56,742 nt of DNA, taken from JBCBWG01 sp036804185. GTDB lineage: Bacteria; Pseudomonadota; Alphaproteobacteria; Rhizobiales; Hyphomicrobiaceae. The stretch spans positions 1 to 56,742 of the forward strand of contig JBHJOC010000082.1 in NCBI GenBank assembly GCA_050330095.1, in the 5' to 3' direction. The notes below the pieces were generated by a model that was given only the letters and a program-made list of their open reading frames with translations, did not search any database and was not told where the DNA came from. Numbering within the stretch: the first letter of the stretch is position 1; every line of letters begins with the position of its first letter. Both the position numbers and the translations under genes were made by a program. This document shows positions 16,439 to 26,412 of the stretch, piece by piece.

Positions 16439-18133
16439 CTACACCTGCGTCACAATCACCTTGACGATCGGGCGCTTCCCCCAGGCCTGCTCGATCGCTG
16501 CACGGACGGATTTCCTGATTGCATCGGCGAGCGCTCTCGGATCGCGGCGTCGTTTGGGCGGCATGCTGTCGATCGTCCCGTCGATGGCGTCGAGGACGAT
16601 GTCGTCCATGGCGGTGCCGTCGGCTGCAACTGATGGAATGCCGTCCATGGCTGCCTCTGCATCAGCAAGGACGGCTCCAGACCTGTCGACGACGACCGCG
16701 ACGAATGCGATGCCGACGAATGCGAGCTTGCGCCGCTCTCGAACGCTGCCCTCGCCTTCGGGCAGCAGAACTTTGCCATCGCGGTAGATGCGCCCGACCG
16801 GAATCTCATCGACGATCTTGCCTGGCTTTGGCGCCAGCCGGACCATGCGGCCGTTGCGCAGGTCAGCAATGCTCTCAATCCCGTTCGCCTTTGCAAGCCG
16901 TGCATGCTCAAGCAAATGGCGCGGCTCGCCATGCATGGGGACGAGGAATTTGGGTTTCACCCAGCCATAGAGTTCGACGAGTTCATCGCGCCGAGGATGC
17001 CCCGTGACATGGACCAGCGCTTCGACGTCGGTCACGATCTCGACCCCCATATCGGCCAGCCGGTTCTGCACTCTGAGCACGGCCTTCTCGTTGCCGGGGA
17101 TGGTGCGCGACGAGTAGATCACGGTGTCGCCACGATCGAGCGAAATCGCAGGGTGCTCATCATCTGCGATGCGGGCCAGGGCTGCGCGGCTCTCTCCCTG
17201 GCTTCCCGTGACCAGCATGAGCACCTCGCTGGCCGGAATGCGGTCCACAGCATCCTGATCCAGATACTCGAAGGTCTCTGGCAGATAACCTGCATCGATC
17301 GCCACCTGGATGACGCGATGCAAGGCACGGCCAGCCACGACGAACTTGCGACCGCTCGCGGCCGCGGCATCGGCGATCGCCTTGATGCGCCCAACGTTTG
17401 AGGAGAACGTTGTGACCGCAACACGGCGCGGTGCCTTTGCTATGACGTCGATAAGCCCTGTTGCGATGTCGGTCTCCGATGGCGACCTCCCCGGCCGCAT
17501 CGCATTCGTCGAATCGCAAATCAGCGCTGCAACACCTTCGTGTCCGAGGGCCTGAAGCTTCGCGGCGTTGGTCGGTACTCCGACATAGGGCGTCGGATCG
17601 ATCTTCCAGTCAGCCGAGTGCAGAATGATCCCGTGCTTCGTGCGGATTGCGACGGCTGAGGTTTCGGGAATGGAATGGGCCATATCGATGAGTTCGACAT
17701 CGAAACGGCCGATCTTGAACCGCGAGCCGGTCGCGACCTCACGCACATCGGGCGTCATGCGTGCGCCGTATTCCGCGAGCTTTGCCTTCAGCATGCCGAT
17801 CGTGAATGGTGTCGCGTAGACCGGAACCTGAAGCCTCGGCCAGAGCTCGATCACCGCTCCAACATGGTCCTCGTGAGCATGCGTTATCAAAATGCCGGCC
17901 AGTGAGCCGCGATTGGCCTCGAGAAAGGTCAGATCCGGCAGGATGACGTCGACGCCCGGTTCGTCCTCGTGGGGGAAGGTCATCCCGAGATCGACAAGCA
18001 GCCACTCTCGGTCGTCGACCGGTCCGAGGCCATAGAGGTAGGCGTTCATTCCGATTTCACCGGCGCCGCCCAGCGCCACGAATACAACTTCCTCGTCCGA
18101 GGTCTGATCACCTCGGTCGCCCAGATCTGTCAT
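16439..18133 (-). CDS. rnj: ribonuclease J
   Basis: 564 aa metallo-beta-lactamase/beta-CASP RNase. Zinc motif THAHEDHVGA (HxHxDH), further ligands in IDMAHSIPETSAVAI and HSADWKID; beta-CASP motif A in ICDSTNAMRPGRSPSE; a C-terminal His in PMHGEPRHLLEHARLA. It has endonuclease and 5'-3' exonuclease activity in RNA maturation and turnover. ATG 18133 overlaps the birA stop (ATGA), so the two are coupled; the Arg-rich upstream extension lies inside birA and is rejected. Length is typical for alphaproteobacterial RNase J. Confidence 0.95.
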   Translation of the reverse strand: MTDLGDRGDQTSDEEVVFVALGGAGEIGMNAYLYGLGPVDDREWLLVDLGMTFPHEDEPGVDVILPDLTFLEANRGSLAGILITHAHEDHVGAVIELWPRLQVPVYATPFTIGMLKAKLAEYGARMTPDVREVATGSRFKIGRFDVELIDMAHSIPETSAVAIRTKHGIILHSADWKIDPTPYVGVPTNAAKLQALGHEGVAALICDSTNAMRPGRSPSETDIATGLIDVIAKAPRRVAVTTFSSNVGRIKAIADAAAASGRKFVVAGRALHRVIQVAIDAGYLPETFEYLDQDAVDRIPASEVLMLVTGSQGESRAALARIADDEHPAISLDRGDTVIYSSRTIPGNEKAVLRVQNRLADMGVEIVTDVEALVHVTGHPRRDELVELYGWVKPKFLVPMHGEPRHLLEHARLAKANGIESIADLRNGRMVRLAPKPGKIVDEIPVGRIYRDGKVLLPEGEGSVRERRKLAFVGIAFVAVVVDRSGAVLADAEAAMDGIPSVAADGTAMDDIVLDAIDGTIDSMPPKRRRDPRALADAIRKSVRAAIEQAWGKRPIVKVIVTQV

Positions 18134-18951
18134 CGAGTATCCTTTGATCCGGCGACGTCGTTGAGCGCGCCGCCCAGCACATCCACGTCCCCGTGGCTCA
18201 TGCGAAACACCGTACCGCCAGCCCCCGCCAGGAGCAACGCGCCATCCTCGGCAAGTCCGGCGAAGGTGCCGTCGACGGGGCCTGTCGCGCCGTGGACCTG
18301 GAGGCGGGTGCCGATCGGTGTTGATCGGCCGAGCCAATCAGCCACCACGTCAGAAAACCCAGCGCCTTCGCGCCAGAGGGCTAGCGCAGAGCGAAGTTCA
18401 TGATCCAGCAGGCTTAGAACGCTTTCGGGTCTGCTCAGCGCTGCAACGTCGGCGAGGCAAATCGTCGCTCTGCCCTCGATCTGCGGTGCCGAGGCAAGGT
18501 TCAGGCCGAAGCCGAGTACGGCAATCAGCCGCTCGTCGACAGTCGTTGCCTCGACGAGCAGGCCACCGAGCTTTGCGTTACCGCAGAGCAGATCGTTCGG
18601 CCACTTCAGCTGCAAGCTCGATCGCCGAGCGCTCGGCAGCAACTGGAGCAGGGCTGCATGCGCAGCGATGCCGGCCACCAAGGCGAGTTGGGGTAGTAAG
18701 CGTGATCGGCACTCAGGCGCGAACAGAAAGCTTGCAGCCAGGTTGCCGTCCAACGTCTGCCAGCGCCGCTCGCTTCGCCCGCGCCCTGCCGTCTGCCGGT
18801 GCGCTGCGATCCAGACGGGACCGCGCTCACCAAGGGTGGCGCGGCGCAACGCCTCGCTGTTGGTTGATGGCAGCTCACCGTGCCAGTCGATCGGCGTCAT
18901 CACGGGTGTGGGACCATCGGCAATCAGGCTCTCGTCGGCGAACTCGCCCAT
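18130..18951 (-). CDS. birA: biotin--[acetyl-CoA-carboxylase] ligase
   Basis: 273 aa catalytic-only BirA with no N-terminal DNA-binding domain. It makes biotinyl-AMP and biotinylates carrier proteins. Motifs: AHRQTAGRGRSERRW (GRGRxGRxW biotinyl-AMP loop), LKWPNDLL, KLGGLLVEA, VLGFGLNL. The C-terminal SH3-like cap follows. It starts 12 bp after the extensin-like gene and overlaps rnj by 4 bp. The nuo - birA - rnj order is conserved in the class. Confidence 0.93.
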   Translation of the reverse strand: MGEFADESLIADGPTPVMTPIDWHGELPSTNSEALRRATLGERGPVWIAAHRQTAGRGRSERRWQTLDGNLAASFLFAPECRSRLLPQLALVAGIAAHAALLQLLPSARRSSLQLKWPNDLLCGNAKLGGLLVEATTVDERLIAVLGFGLNLASAPQIEGRATICLADVAALSRPESVLSLLDHELRSALALWREGAGFSDVVADWLGRSTPIGTRLQVHGATGPVDGTFAGLAEDGALLLAGAGGTVFRMSHGDVDVLGGALNDVAGSKDTR

Positions 18952-18963
18952 CTCGCGGGGTCT

Positions 18964-20418
18964 TCAACGGCAATAGGCGGATCTGCGCCGTTCGGCCAGA
19001 TCAAGGTGGAAATGATCTTCATGCGCCTCATTAGCCTCTGGGCCCAGCACCGTGCCAAATCGACGGCAGGCAGTCTCGTGCAGGATCTTGAGAAAGCGCG
19101 TCGCATCCAGTTCGGCCGTGGTCGGCGGCGCGGCAACGCGCACAACACGCCCGGGGGCTTCGCCCGCCACACCAGACGCCGCAGGTGCGCCGTTTCGAAT
19201 GTGCATCCGGTCGTCTGAAGACCGCCTTGGGTGCGGAACGGGCAGAACTGGGTCAGGCTGAGGCGCAACACGACCGTCGATCCCCTGCGATCGTGCCTCA
19301 CCACCCCGACTGGATGCCGTCGACACAGGACTTTTAGTGAGTTCACGATCGGCAGCCCGCTCCGATCGAGCCTTTTCGAGCGCAACGGACTGGCGCAGTG
19401 CGCGGGCTTTCAGGCCCCAACTGTCGAGCACCGAGATCGACCGGCCATTGGCGAGCAGAAACGATGGAATGTCGATCGCGTTGGCGAGCGCGTGTTCACT
19501 GAGCTTTGCATCAGCTGCGCCGTAGCGATTGCGACATGCGTACCCGTTTGCCCCCCGGACCTCGATCACGTTCGTCTCGAAGCTCTGGCGCGCGGCGGGC
19601 TGCAAATCGTCCGCGATCCAACGCGCAAGGCGTCCCACCATCGCACAGTTGAGCGTCACGGCGGGCTTGAAGCTCACGCTGCCGATCCTCGAAACTCTGA
19701 CGGGTGCTGGCGTCCCGCAGGCATCATTGCGCATCGGCTCGAGCGGCACGACGTCGACGTCGTGCGGGCCGATCTCGACCATGCAGGTGCGCAAGGCAGC
19801 AATCACCGCGCCATCGTCCCAACGATCCTTCGGCAGCGGGGATTCGGCTGCTTGGGCGCCGTCCGCGGAGGTCGGCGGGATCGGCGGTGTTGGGGGCTTT
19901 GGAGCCCCGCGCGCTGCAGGCGGTACCGGTGGTGCGAGCGCGACAGTGCTGCTGTCAGCAGGTGCTTTGCCATCGGCCAGGGTGGCTTTGCCATCGGCGA
20001 GGGTGACGGGCGGCACAGTGACGACCTCTCGCGCCGTCGGGCCTCGGTCACGCTCCTGCAGCGGCTGTCCGAGCGCGGCCCGCCTGCTCGGTGGCCGCAC
20101 CGGAGGCGGTGGTACAACACGGGCGATGACCTCGTCGCCGCCCTCGTCCGATCGACGGCGGGTGCGCGTGCTGCTGCGCTCTCGGCGCCGTTGGGCCTTG
20201 AACATGCGCTCCAGGTTGAGTTGGGCGACAACGAAGCCAGCGCCATCGCCATCGAATGCCTGCGAGGCGCTGCTGGTGATCGTGCCCGTTGACTGCGCTG
20301 CGACGGGGAGCGGCGCCAGACCGGCAGCCACAACGACCAAAATGACTATTGTGTAGCAGCGGCTTAAGGCCTGCAACGAAGCCGTTCCGCAGTCAATTCT
20401 TGCCGCCAGCGCGACCAC
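18964..20418 (-). CDS. extensin-like (M15-type) peptidase, secreted
   Basis: 484 aa from GTG 20418, chosen because GGGAGG lies 5 nt upstream and the start follows nuoN by 25 bp. The N-terminus is a signal peptide (CYTIVILVVVAAGLAPLPVAA), then a long Pro/Arg-rich low-complexity region. The extensin-C domain follows: FETNVIEVRGANGYACRN, LSEHALANAIDI (His/Asp metal ligands) and HEDHFHLDLAERR at the end, resembling VanY/M15 D-Ala-D-Ala carboxypeptidases. A periplasmic role in peptidoglycan is inferred. Oddly, about 100 Arg/Pro/Ser-rich residues separate the two halves of the catalytic domain (after VLDSWG, before FLKILHETACRRFG). Confidence 0.82.
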   Translation of the reverse strand: MVALAARIDCGTASLQALSRCYTIVILVVVAAGLAPLPVAAQSTGTITSSASQAFDGDGAGFVVAQLNLERMFKAQRRRERSSTRTRRRSDEGGDEVIARVVPPPPVRPPSRRAALGQPLQERDRGPTAREVVTVPPVTLADGKATLADGKAPADSSTVALAPPVPPAARGAPKPPTPPIPPTSADGAQAAESPLPKDRWDDGAVIAALRTCMVEIGPHDVDVVPLEPMRNDACGTPAPVRVSRIGSVSFKPAVTLNCAMVGRLARWIADDLQPAARQSFETNVIEVRGANGYACRNRYGAADAKLSEHALANAIDIPSFLLANGRSISVLDSWGLKARALRQSVALEKARSERAADRELTKSPVSTASSRGGEARSQGIDGRVAPQPDPVLPVPHPRRSSDDRMHIRNGAPAASGVAGEAPGRVVRVAAPPTTAELDATRFLKILHETACRRFGTVLGPEANEAHEDHFHLDLAERRRSAYCR

Positions 20419-20443
20419 ACAGACCTCCCGGGCGGCATCTGCA

Positions 20444-21895
20444 TCAGAACCTGAAGCTTTTTGCCGCTGCCTCCGCTGCATCGGAAAACGGACCAAGCGC
20501 AACGAAACCGATCAGCATCGCCGTCGCTGCGACGATCATCACGGCATACGTCCGGGACGGAATTGCGTCGAACGGCGCCCGCGCGTCCGCGAAGAACATT
20601 TTTGAGATGATGTTCAGGTAGTAGAAAACGCCGATGACGCTCGCGAGGACGCCGATGATTGCCAGCGGCCAAAGACCAGCCTGAACTGCTGCCAAGAACA
20701 CATAGTACTTGGCCCAGAAGCCCATCAACGGTGGGATGCCGGCCATGGAGAACATGAGGATCATCAACGCGACCGCCATGGGCAGGTTGGTCTGGGCGAG
20801 GCCGGAGAGCTCATCAATGTCTTCGATCGCCTTGCCGTCGCGCCGCATGGCGAGAATGCAAGCGAACACGCCGAGTGTCATGACCATGTAGATCGCCATG
20901 TAAACCGCGACGCCCTGCGCGCCCGCCGCCGTGTTGGCCGCTAAACCAACGAGGGCAAAGCCGATGTTGGCGATCGAGGAGTAGGCCATCAGGCGCTTTA
21001 TGTTCGTTTGTCCGATCGCAGCAAACGCCCCGAGCAGCATCGATGCGATTGCGATGAACGTGACGATCTGCTGCCATTGCGGACCGATGCCCGGAAATGC
21101 ATCGAGCATTGTCCGCGTGAACAGAGCCATTGCCGCCACCTTCGGCGCTGCCGCGAAAAATGCGGTCACAGACGTCGCCGAGCCCTCGTAAACGTCTGGC
21201 GTCCACATGTGGAACGGCACGGCGGAGACCTTGAAGGCCAGCCCGACGAGTAGGAAGACGAGGCCGAAGATGAGCCACAGGTTCTGCGCCGCATCCGCGC
21301 CCTTCGCGGCATTTGCGATCACGCCGAAATTGACGGAGCCGGTGAACCCGTAGATCAGCGACGCGCCATAAAGAAGCATGCCAGAGGCTAGCGCGCCGAG
21401 GACGAAGTACTTCAAGCCCGCCTCGCTCGATTTGACGTCGTCGCGCCGATAGGCTGCTATGACGTAGAGCGCAAGTGACTGCATCTCGAGCCCGAGATAG
21501 AGCGCAATCAAGTCGTTGGCGGAGACCATAATCATCATGCCAGCGGTCGCGAGCAGGACGAGCACCGGATACTCGAAGCGCATGATGTCGTAGCGGCGGA
21601 ACTCGTCGAACGCGAGCATCAAGGCAATGGCCGCACCGCCGAGAACGAGAAGCTTCATGAACCTCGTGAACGCGTTGGTGACGAAGGCCCCGTCGAACAG
21701 CGCGGTTGCAGCGCCATCAGAGGTCGCAATCAGCAGACCCGCTGCAATCAGCACCAGGATTGAAAGCCATCCGGCGCGCTCGCCAGCCTCGTTGGTCTCC
21801 GGCCCGAAAACGCCGATCATCAAGATCGCCATCGCGCCGACGAGCACGATCAACTCAGGCAGGATGGGCAAATAGGTCGCAAGTTCGGTCAGCAT
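20444..21895 (-). CDS. nuoN: NADH-quinone oxidoreductase subunit N
   Basis: 483 aa, one of the three antiporter-like membrane subunits of complex I. Fourteen or so hydrophobic segments are seen; the conserved Lys-bearing segments VGLAFKVSAVPFHMWTPDVY and TNIKRLMAYSSIANIGF place it in the Mrp/NuoN family. ATG 21895 (MLTELATYLPILPEL) is chosen over 21973, which overlaps nuoM and adds a non-conserved stretch. It is last of the nuo genes here. Confidence 0.96.
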   Translation of the reverse strand: MLTELATYLPILPELIVLVGAMAILMIGVFGPETNEAGERAGWLSILVLIAAGLLIATSDGAATALFDGAFVTNAFTRFMKLLVLGGAAIALMLAFDEFRRYDIMRFEYPVLVLLATAGMMIMVSANDLIALYLGLEMQSLALYVIAAYRRDDVKSSEAGLKYFVLGALASGMLLYGASLIYGFTGSVNFGVIANAAKGADAAQNLWLIFGLVFLLVGLAFKVSAVPFHMWTPDVYEGSATSVTAFFAAAPKVAAMALFTRTMLDAFPGIGPQWQQIVTFIAIASMLLGAFAAIGQTNIKRLMAYSSIANIGFALVGLAANTAAGAQGVAVYMAIYMVMTLGVFACILAMRRDGKAIEDIDELSGLAQTNLPMAVALMILMFSMAGIPPLMGFWAKYYVFLAAVQAGLWPLAIIGVLASVIGVFYYLNIISKMFFADARAPFDAIPSRTYAVMIVAATAMLIGFVALGPFSDAAEAAAKSFRF

Positions 21896-21959
21896 GATCG
21901 TTCCGGGCCTGGTCCGTCTGAACGTCGGTTGGATGCGCGTGTGGCTGGGCCAAACGGGC

Positions 21960-23471
21960 TCATTGAGCGGCAACGGCTGCAGACGCCGCCGCCTGGATCG
22001 CGGCGTTGTAGTTGGCGACGAGGTTTGCGACTGATGCCGATGTGACGTCGAGGATCGGCGCTGGATAGAAGCCGAATGCGATGATCAGGACGACCAGTGG
22101 CGCGAGCAGGGCGACCTCGCGCGCGTTGACGTCCGTGATGCTTCGCAGGGTTGGCCGGGTCACTTCACCGAGTGCCACGCGCCGATAGAGATAGAGGGCA
22201 TAGGCCGCCGAAAGAACAACGCCAGTCGTCGCGATGATGGCAACCAACGTGTTGGCTTTGAATGCACCAAGCAGCGTCAGAAACTCGCCGACGAAGCCCG
22301 ACGTTCCTGGCAGGCCGACGTTGGCCATGGTGAAAACCAGGAAGCAGGTCGCATAGATCGGCATGCGTTCGGCAATGCCGCCGTAAGCCGAGATCTCGCG
22401 CGTGTGCATGCGGTCGTAGATGACGCCGACGCACAGGAACAGCGCCGCCGACACGAGGCCATGAGACAGCATCTGGAAGATCGCGCCATCGAGACCTTGG
22501 GCTGTGAACGTGAAGATGCCCATGGTCACAAACCCCATGTGTGCGACCGATGAGTAGGCGATCAGCTTCTTGATGTCCTCCTGCGCGAGCGCAACCAGCG
22601 ACGTGTAGACGATCGCGACGACACTCATCGCAAAGACGAGTGGCGCAAGCTCCATGCTGGCCACCGGGAACATGGGCAGCGAGAAGCGCAGAAAACCGTA
22701 GCCACCCATTTTGAGAAGGATACCGGCCAGGATCACGGAACCGGCGGTCGGCGCCTCGACGTGGGCGTCTGGCAACCACGTGTGGACTGGCCACATCGGC
22801 ATCTTGACGGCAAACGAGGCAAAGAAAGCGAGCCAGAGCCACCACTGCATGTCGGCCGGGAAGTCAGCCTTCAGCAGCAGCGTGATGTCGGTCGTGCCGG
22901 CATGCCAGTACATCGCCATCATGGCGAGCAGCATCAGAACCGATCCGAGCAGCGTGTAGATGAAGAACTTGAAGCTCGCATACACCCGGCGCGGCCCGCC
23001 CCACACGCCGATGATCAGGAACATCGGAATGAGACCAGCCTCGAAGAACAGGTAGAACAGGAACAGATCGAGTGCGCAGAAGACGCCGATCATCAGCGTC
23101 TCGAGCACCAGAAACGCGATCATGTATTCCTTGACGCGCGTCTCGACGCTTTCCCAACTCGCGAGGATGCAGAGCGGCATCAGGAACGTCGTCAGGATGA
23201 CGAACAGCATCGAGATGCCGTCGACGCCCATCTTGTATTTGACCGGCCCGAACCACGCCATTTCCTCGACGAACTGGAAATCTGCAGTCGAGGGGTTGAA
23301 ATTGATCCAGATGGCGAGCGACGCGATAAAGGTGAAAACGGTTGTAAACAGCGCAGCCCAGCGGGCATTCCGCACGGCGTCCCGCGGCAGGAACGCGATG
23401 AACGCAACGCCGACGAGCGGCAGGAACGTGACGACCGAAAGGATCGGCGCACCAGCGACGTCGAAGGTCAT
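21960..23471 (-). CDS. nuoM: NADH-quinone oxidoreductase subunit M
   Basis: 503 aa antiporter-like subunit of the complex I membrane arm. Conserved blocks: VKMPMWPVHTWLPDAHVEAPT and EDIKKLIAYSSVAHMGFV, with the essential Glu in an early helix (LMPLCILASWESVE). The start overlaps the nuoL stop (ATGA), indicating translational coupling. Length is normal for the subunit. Confidence 0.97.
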   Translation of the reverse strand: MTFDVAGAPILSVVTFLPLVGVAFIAFLPRDAVRNARWAALFTTVFTFIASLAIWINFNPSTADFQFVEEMAWFGPVKYKMGVDGISMLFVILTTFLMPLCILASWESVETRVKEYMIAFLVLETLMIGVFCALDLFLFYLFFEAGLIPMFLIIGVWGGPRRVYASFKFFIYTLLGSVLMLLAMMAMYWHAGTTDITLLLKADFPADMQWWLWLAFFASFAVKMPMWPVHTWLPDAHVEAPTAGSVILAGILLKMGGYGFLRFSLPMFPVASMELAPLVFAMSVVAIVYTSLVALAQEDIKKLIAYSSVAHMGFVTMGIFTFTAQGLDGAIFQMLSHGLVSAALFLCVGVIYDRMHTREISAYGGIAERMPIYATCFLVFTMANVGLPGTSGFVGEFLTLLGAFKANTLVAIIATTGVVLSAAYALYLYRRVALGEVTRPTLRSITDVNAREVALLAPLVVLIIAFGFYPAPILDVTSASVANLVANYNAAIQAAASAAVAAQ

Positions 23472-25417
23472 CGCAGAGCCCCGCTGTTGAACATAAACCA
23501 GACGATGAGGGCGGCGACGCCGAGCAGCATCGCGAATGCATAGTGGTAGACGTAGCCCGATTGCAGCCTGACCGCCTGCCCAGTCGTCCAGAGCACGCCG
23601 CGCGCGGTCGAGTGGATCGCACCATCGATCGTAGCGCCATCGCCCCCCTTCCAGAACACGCGTCCGATGGCGAACGCAGGCCTCACGAACACGCGGTCAT
23701 AGAGTTCGTCGAAGTACCACTTGTTGAGCAGGAACACGTAGATCGGTGCGAAGTGGTAGGCAGTCCGCTCCGGCAGCCAGGGTGCTTGGATATAGAAGAG
23801 GTACGCGAGCGCGAACCCAGACAGCATGGCGATGAAGGGCGACCAATACACCCATTCCGGCACCTCATGCATGGCGTGCATGATGTGGTTGCTCGCCGCC
23901 TCGTGGATGGACGCGTTCCAAAACAGCTTATAGCCGTCGCCGATGAACGGCCCCTTGAACACAAGACCGGCCAGCACAGCGCCAACCGCGAGGACGAACA
24001 GCGGCACGAGCATCACGTAGGGGCTTTCGTGGGCGTGCTTGAGCGTGTCCGGCTCGGCGCGGCTTTTGCCATGGAACGTCATGAACATCAGCCGCCAGGA
24101 GTAGAACGACGTCATGAAGGCCGCGACGACCAGCACCCAGAACGCGTAGTTCGACGGGGTGTGCGCGGCATGTGCAGCCTCGATGATCGCATCCTTCGAG
24201 TAGAATCCGGCAAAGCCAATGACATGCGGGATACCGACGCCCGTCAGTGCGAGCGTTCCAATGAGCATCATCGCCCAGGTGACCGGGATCCTTGAGGCAA
24301 GACCGCCCATGTTTCGCATGTCCTGCTCATGATGCATCGCATGGATCACCGAGCCGGCGCCGAGAAACAGCAGCGCCTTGAAGAAGGCATGCGTGAACAG
24401 GTGGAAGATCGCAACGCCGTAGGCCCCGACGCCGCAGGCGACGAACATGTAGCCAAGCTGCGAGCAGGTCGAATACGCGATCACGCGCTTGATGTCGTTC
24501 TGGACGAGGCCGACCGTGGCAGCAAAGAACGCCGTGAGCGCGCCAACTGCGGTGACAACGGCGAGCGCAGTTGGTGCGAGTTCGAAAAGCGGTGACATGC
24601 GCGCAACGAGAAACACGCCAGCGGTCACCATGGTCGCCGCATGGATCAGCGCTGACACCGGTGTCGGACCCTCCATGGCATCCGGCAGCCATGTGTGCAG
24701 CAGGAACTGGGCCGACTTACCCATCGCGCCCATGAACAACAACAGGCAGATCAGCGTCAGGACGTCGACCTCGTAACCGGCAAAGCCCATGGTCTTGCCG
24801 ACCATGTCCGGCGCTTGAGCGAAGATGGTGTCGAACTGGATCGACCCGAACATCGCAAACACAGCAAAGATGCCGAGTGCGTAGCCGAAATCACCGACGC
24901 GGTTGACAACGAACGCCTTGATCGCGGCAGCGTTGGCGCTCTCCTTCTTGTACCAGAAGCCGATCAGCAGATAGCTCGCGAGCCCCACACCCTCCCAGCC
25001 GAAGAACATCTGCAGGAGGTTGTCGGAGGTGACGAGCGCCAGCATGGCGAACGTGAACAGCGAGAGGTACGCGAAGAACCGTGCACGCGCCGGGTCTTCA
25101 TGCATGTAGCCAATGGAATAGAGGTGGACGAGCGCAGACACGGTCGTCACCACGACCAGCATGACAGCCGAGAGAGTATCGATGCGCAGCGACCATGCAA
25201 CGTCGAGGTCCCCCGACGTGATCCAGCGCATGATCGGCACCTTTACCGTCTGCTGCCCGAAGCCAATCTCGACAAAGACGATCCACGACAAAACTGCTGC
25301 GATGATGAGCAGTGCCGTTGTCAGAACCTCGGCTGCGCGATCCCCGAACCCACGCCCGACGGGAACGGCGAGCAGCGCGCCGAGCATCGGTAGAAAAACG
25401 ATCGCCTGGTAGATCAT
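23468..25417 (-). CDS. nuoL: NADH-quinone oxidoreductase subunit L
   Basis: 649 aa, the distal proton-pumping subunit with the long lateral C-terminal helix. Conserved blocks: MFFGWEGVGLASYLLIGFW, SAQFLLHTWLPDAMEGPTPV, NDIKRVIAYSTCSQLGYMF. A Leu/Ile-rich N-terminus and about 16 hydrophobic segments are seen. ATG 25417 has GGAG upstream. The gap to nuoK (138 bp) is the largest between the K-L-M-N genes. Confidence 0.97.
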   Translation of the reverse strand: MIYQAIVFLPMLGALLAVPVGRGFGDRAAEVLTTALLIIAAVLSWIVFVEIGFGQQTVKVPIMRWITSGDLDVAWSLRIDTLSAVMLVVVTTVSALVHLYSIGYMHEDPARARFFAYLSLFTFAMLALVTSDNLLQMFFGWEGVGLASYLLIGFWYKKESANAAAIKAFVVNRVGDFGYALGIFAVFAMFGSIQFDTIFAQAPDMVGKTMGFAGYEVDVLTLICLLLFMGAMGKSAQFLLHTWLPDAMEGPTPVSALIHAATMVTAGVFLVARMSPLFELAPTALAVVTAVGALTAFFAATVGLVQNDIKRVIAYSTCSQLGYMFVACGVGAYGVAIFHLFTHAFFKALLFLGAGSVIHAMHHEQDMRNMGGLASRIPVTWAMMLIGTLALTGVGIPHVIGFAGFYSKDAIIEAAHAAHTPSNYAFWVLVVAAFMTSFYSWRLMFMTFHGKSRAEPDTLKHAHESPYVMLVPLFVLAVGAVLAGLVFKGPFIGDGYKLFWNASIHEAASNHIMHAMHEVPEWVYWSPFIAMLSGFALAYLFYIQAPWLPERTAYHFAPIYVFLLNKWYFDELYDRVFVRPAFAIGRVFWKGGDGATIDGAIHSTARGVLWTTGQAVRLQSGYVYHYAFAMLLGVAALIVWFMFNSGALR

Positions 25418-25555
25418 TCTCGTGCTCCGATCGGTCGAACGGGCCGCAGCGGGCCACGAACGTCGATGACTGACCCAGGTCTCACAGAGGCAGACGCCGG
25501 CCGCCCGACCTCTCCGTCAGCCACCCTGCGCGCCCGCGTGGTGCCTCAACGCTGC

Positions 25556-25864
25556 TCAGCCCTTCATCATGCTGACGTCCTCGACCGCGATCGAGCCTCT
25601 ATTCCGGAAGTACACCACGATGATGGCAAGCCCGATCGCCGCTTCCGCAGCGGCAACGGTCAGGATCATCAAGGCGAAGACCTGTCCGACGAGGTCGCCC
25701 GAGAACGACGAAAACGCGACGAGGTTGATGTTGACGGCAAGCAACATCAGCTCGACCGACATCAGGATCACGATGACGTTCTTGCGGTTCATGAAGATCC
25801 CGAGAACGCCGAGCGTGAACAAGATCGCGGCGACAGTGAGATAGTGTCCGAGTCCTATGGTCAT
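25556..25864 (-). CDS. nuoK: NADH-quinone oxidoreductase subunit K
   Basis: 102 aa, three transmembrane helices. LGHYLTVAAILFTLGVLGIF at the start and IVILMSVELMLLAVNINLVAF contain the conserved membrane Glu of NuoK. EAAIGLAIIVVYFRNRGSI carries the second acidic position. It forms part of the quinone-proximal proton channel. Length and order (J, K, L) are as expected, except that a small unknown gene lies between J and K. Confidence 0.97.
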   Translation of the reverse strand: MTIGLGHYLTVAAILFTLGVLGIFMNRKNVIVILMSVELMLLAVNINLVAFSSFSGDLVGQVFALMILTVAAAEAAIGLAIIVVYFRNRGSIAVEDVSMMKG

Positions 25865-25943
25865 GGGCGCGGTTTTACTTGGTTTCCGTGGGCAGTCACT
25901 AAGACCTTTGCCGAGGATTGTGCGCCGCAGCGTCGGGCGTCCC

Positions 25944-26297
25944 TCAGCTTAGGCCTCGGCGCCGCTCAGCGCGAGGTGAGTGGGCGTCGGGAAGGCGCGC
26001 GGCATGGGTAAACCCAACCGCAGCAGAGAGCGTGGGCAGGCCGAGCCAAATGATCGCGGCCAACGGCGTGGGGAAGACCGGAGTGAGTGCGCCACTTAGC
26101 GCCAACGCAACGACGATGGCACACGTTGCAGCAGACAGTCCCGCAAGAACGCGTGCGATCGTCCCGCGACCGGTCGCAGCACCGGCGAGCCGCGCTGCGA
26201 CATAGGGCACGACCCCGAGTGTTGCCATCTGCAGAATGAATGGCCACGGCATCGGTTCGGGCTTCGGCGCTTGCAGTGCGATCAGCAAACCGATCAT
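25944..26297 (-). CDS. small unrecognised membrane protein between nuoJ and nuoK
   Basis: 117 aa with about three to four hydrophobic segments (PWPFILQMATLGVVPYVAA; ATCAIVVALALSGALTPVF; LAAIIWLGLPTLSAAVGF) and a basic, Arg-rich tail. ATG 26297 has GGAG upstream. It is not recognised as a complex I subunit. Its position inside the nuo run suggests co-expression and possibly an assembly or accessory role, which is inference only. Confidence 0.65.
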   Translation of the reverse strand: MIGLLIALQAPKPEPMPWPFILQMATLGVVPYVAARLAGAATGRGTIARVLAGLSAATCAIVVALALSGALTPVFPTPLAAIIWLGLPTLSAAVGFTHAARLPDAHSPRAERRRGLS

Positions 26298-26412
26298 GTT
26301 GCCACTCCATGGCGCGGGCGGTGGGGCGTCTCAGAGGCAGGGAGCCGTACGCAGGGCTGCCTGCGGGAATGGCAGCATGGAGCCCGTCTTGGACGGCGGT
26401 TCCAGCCAACCA

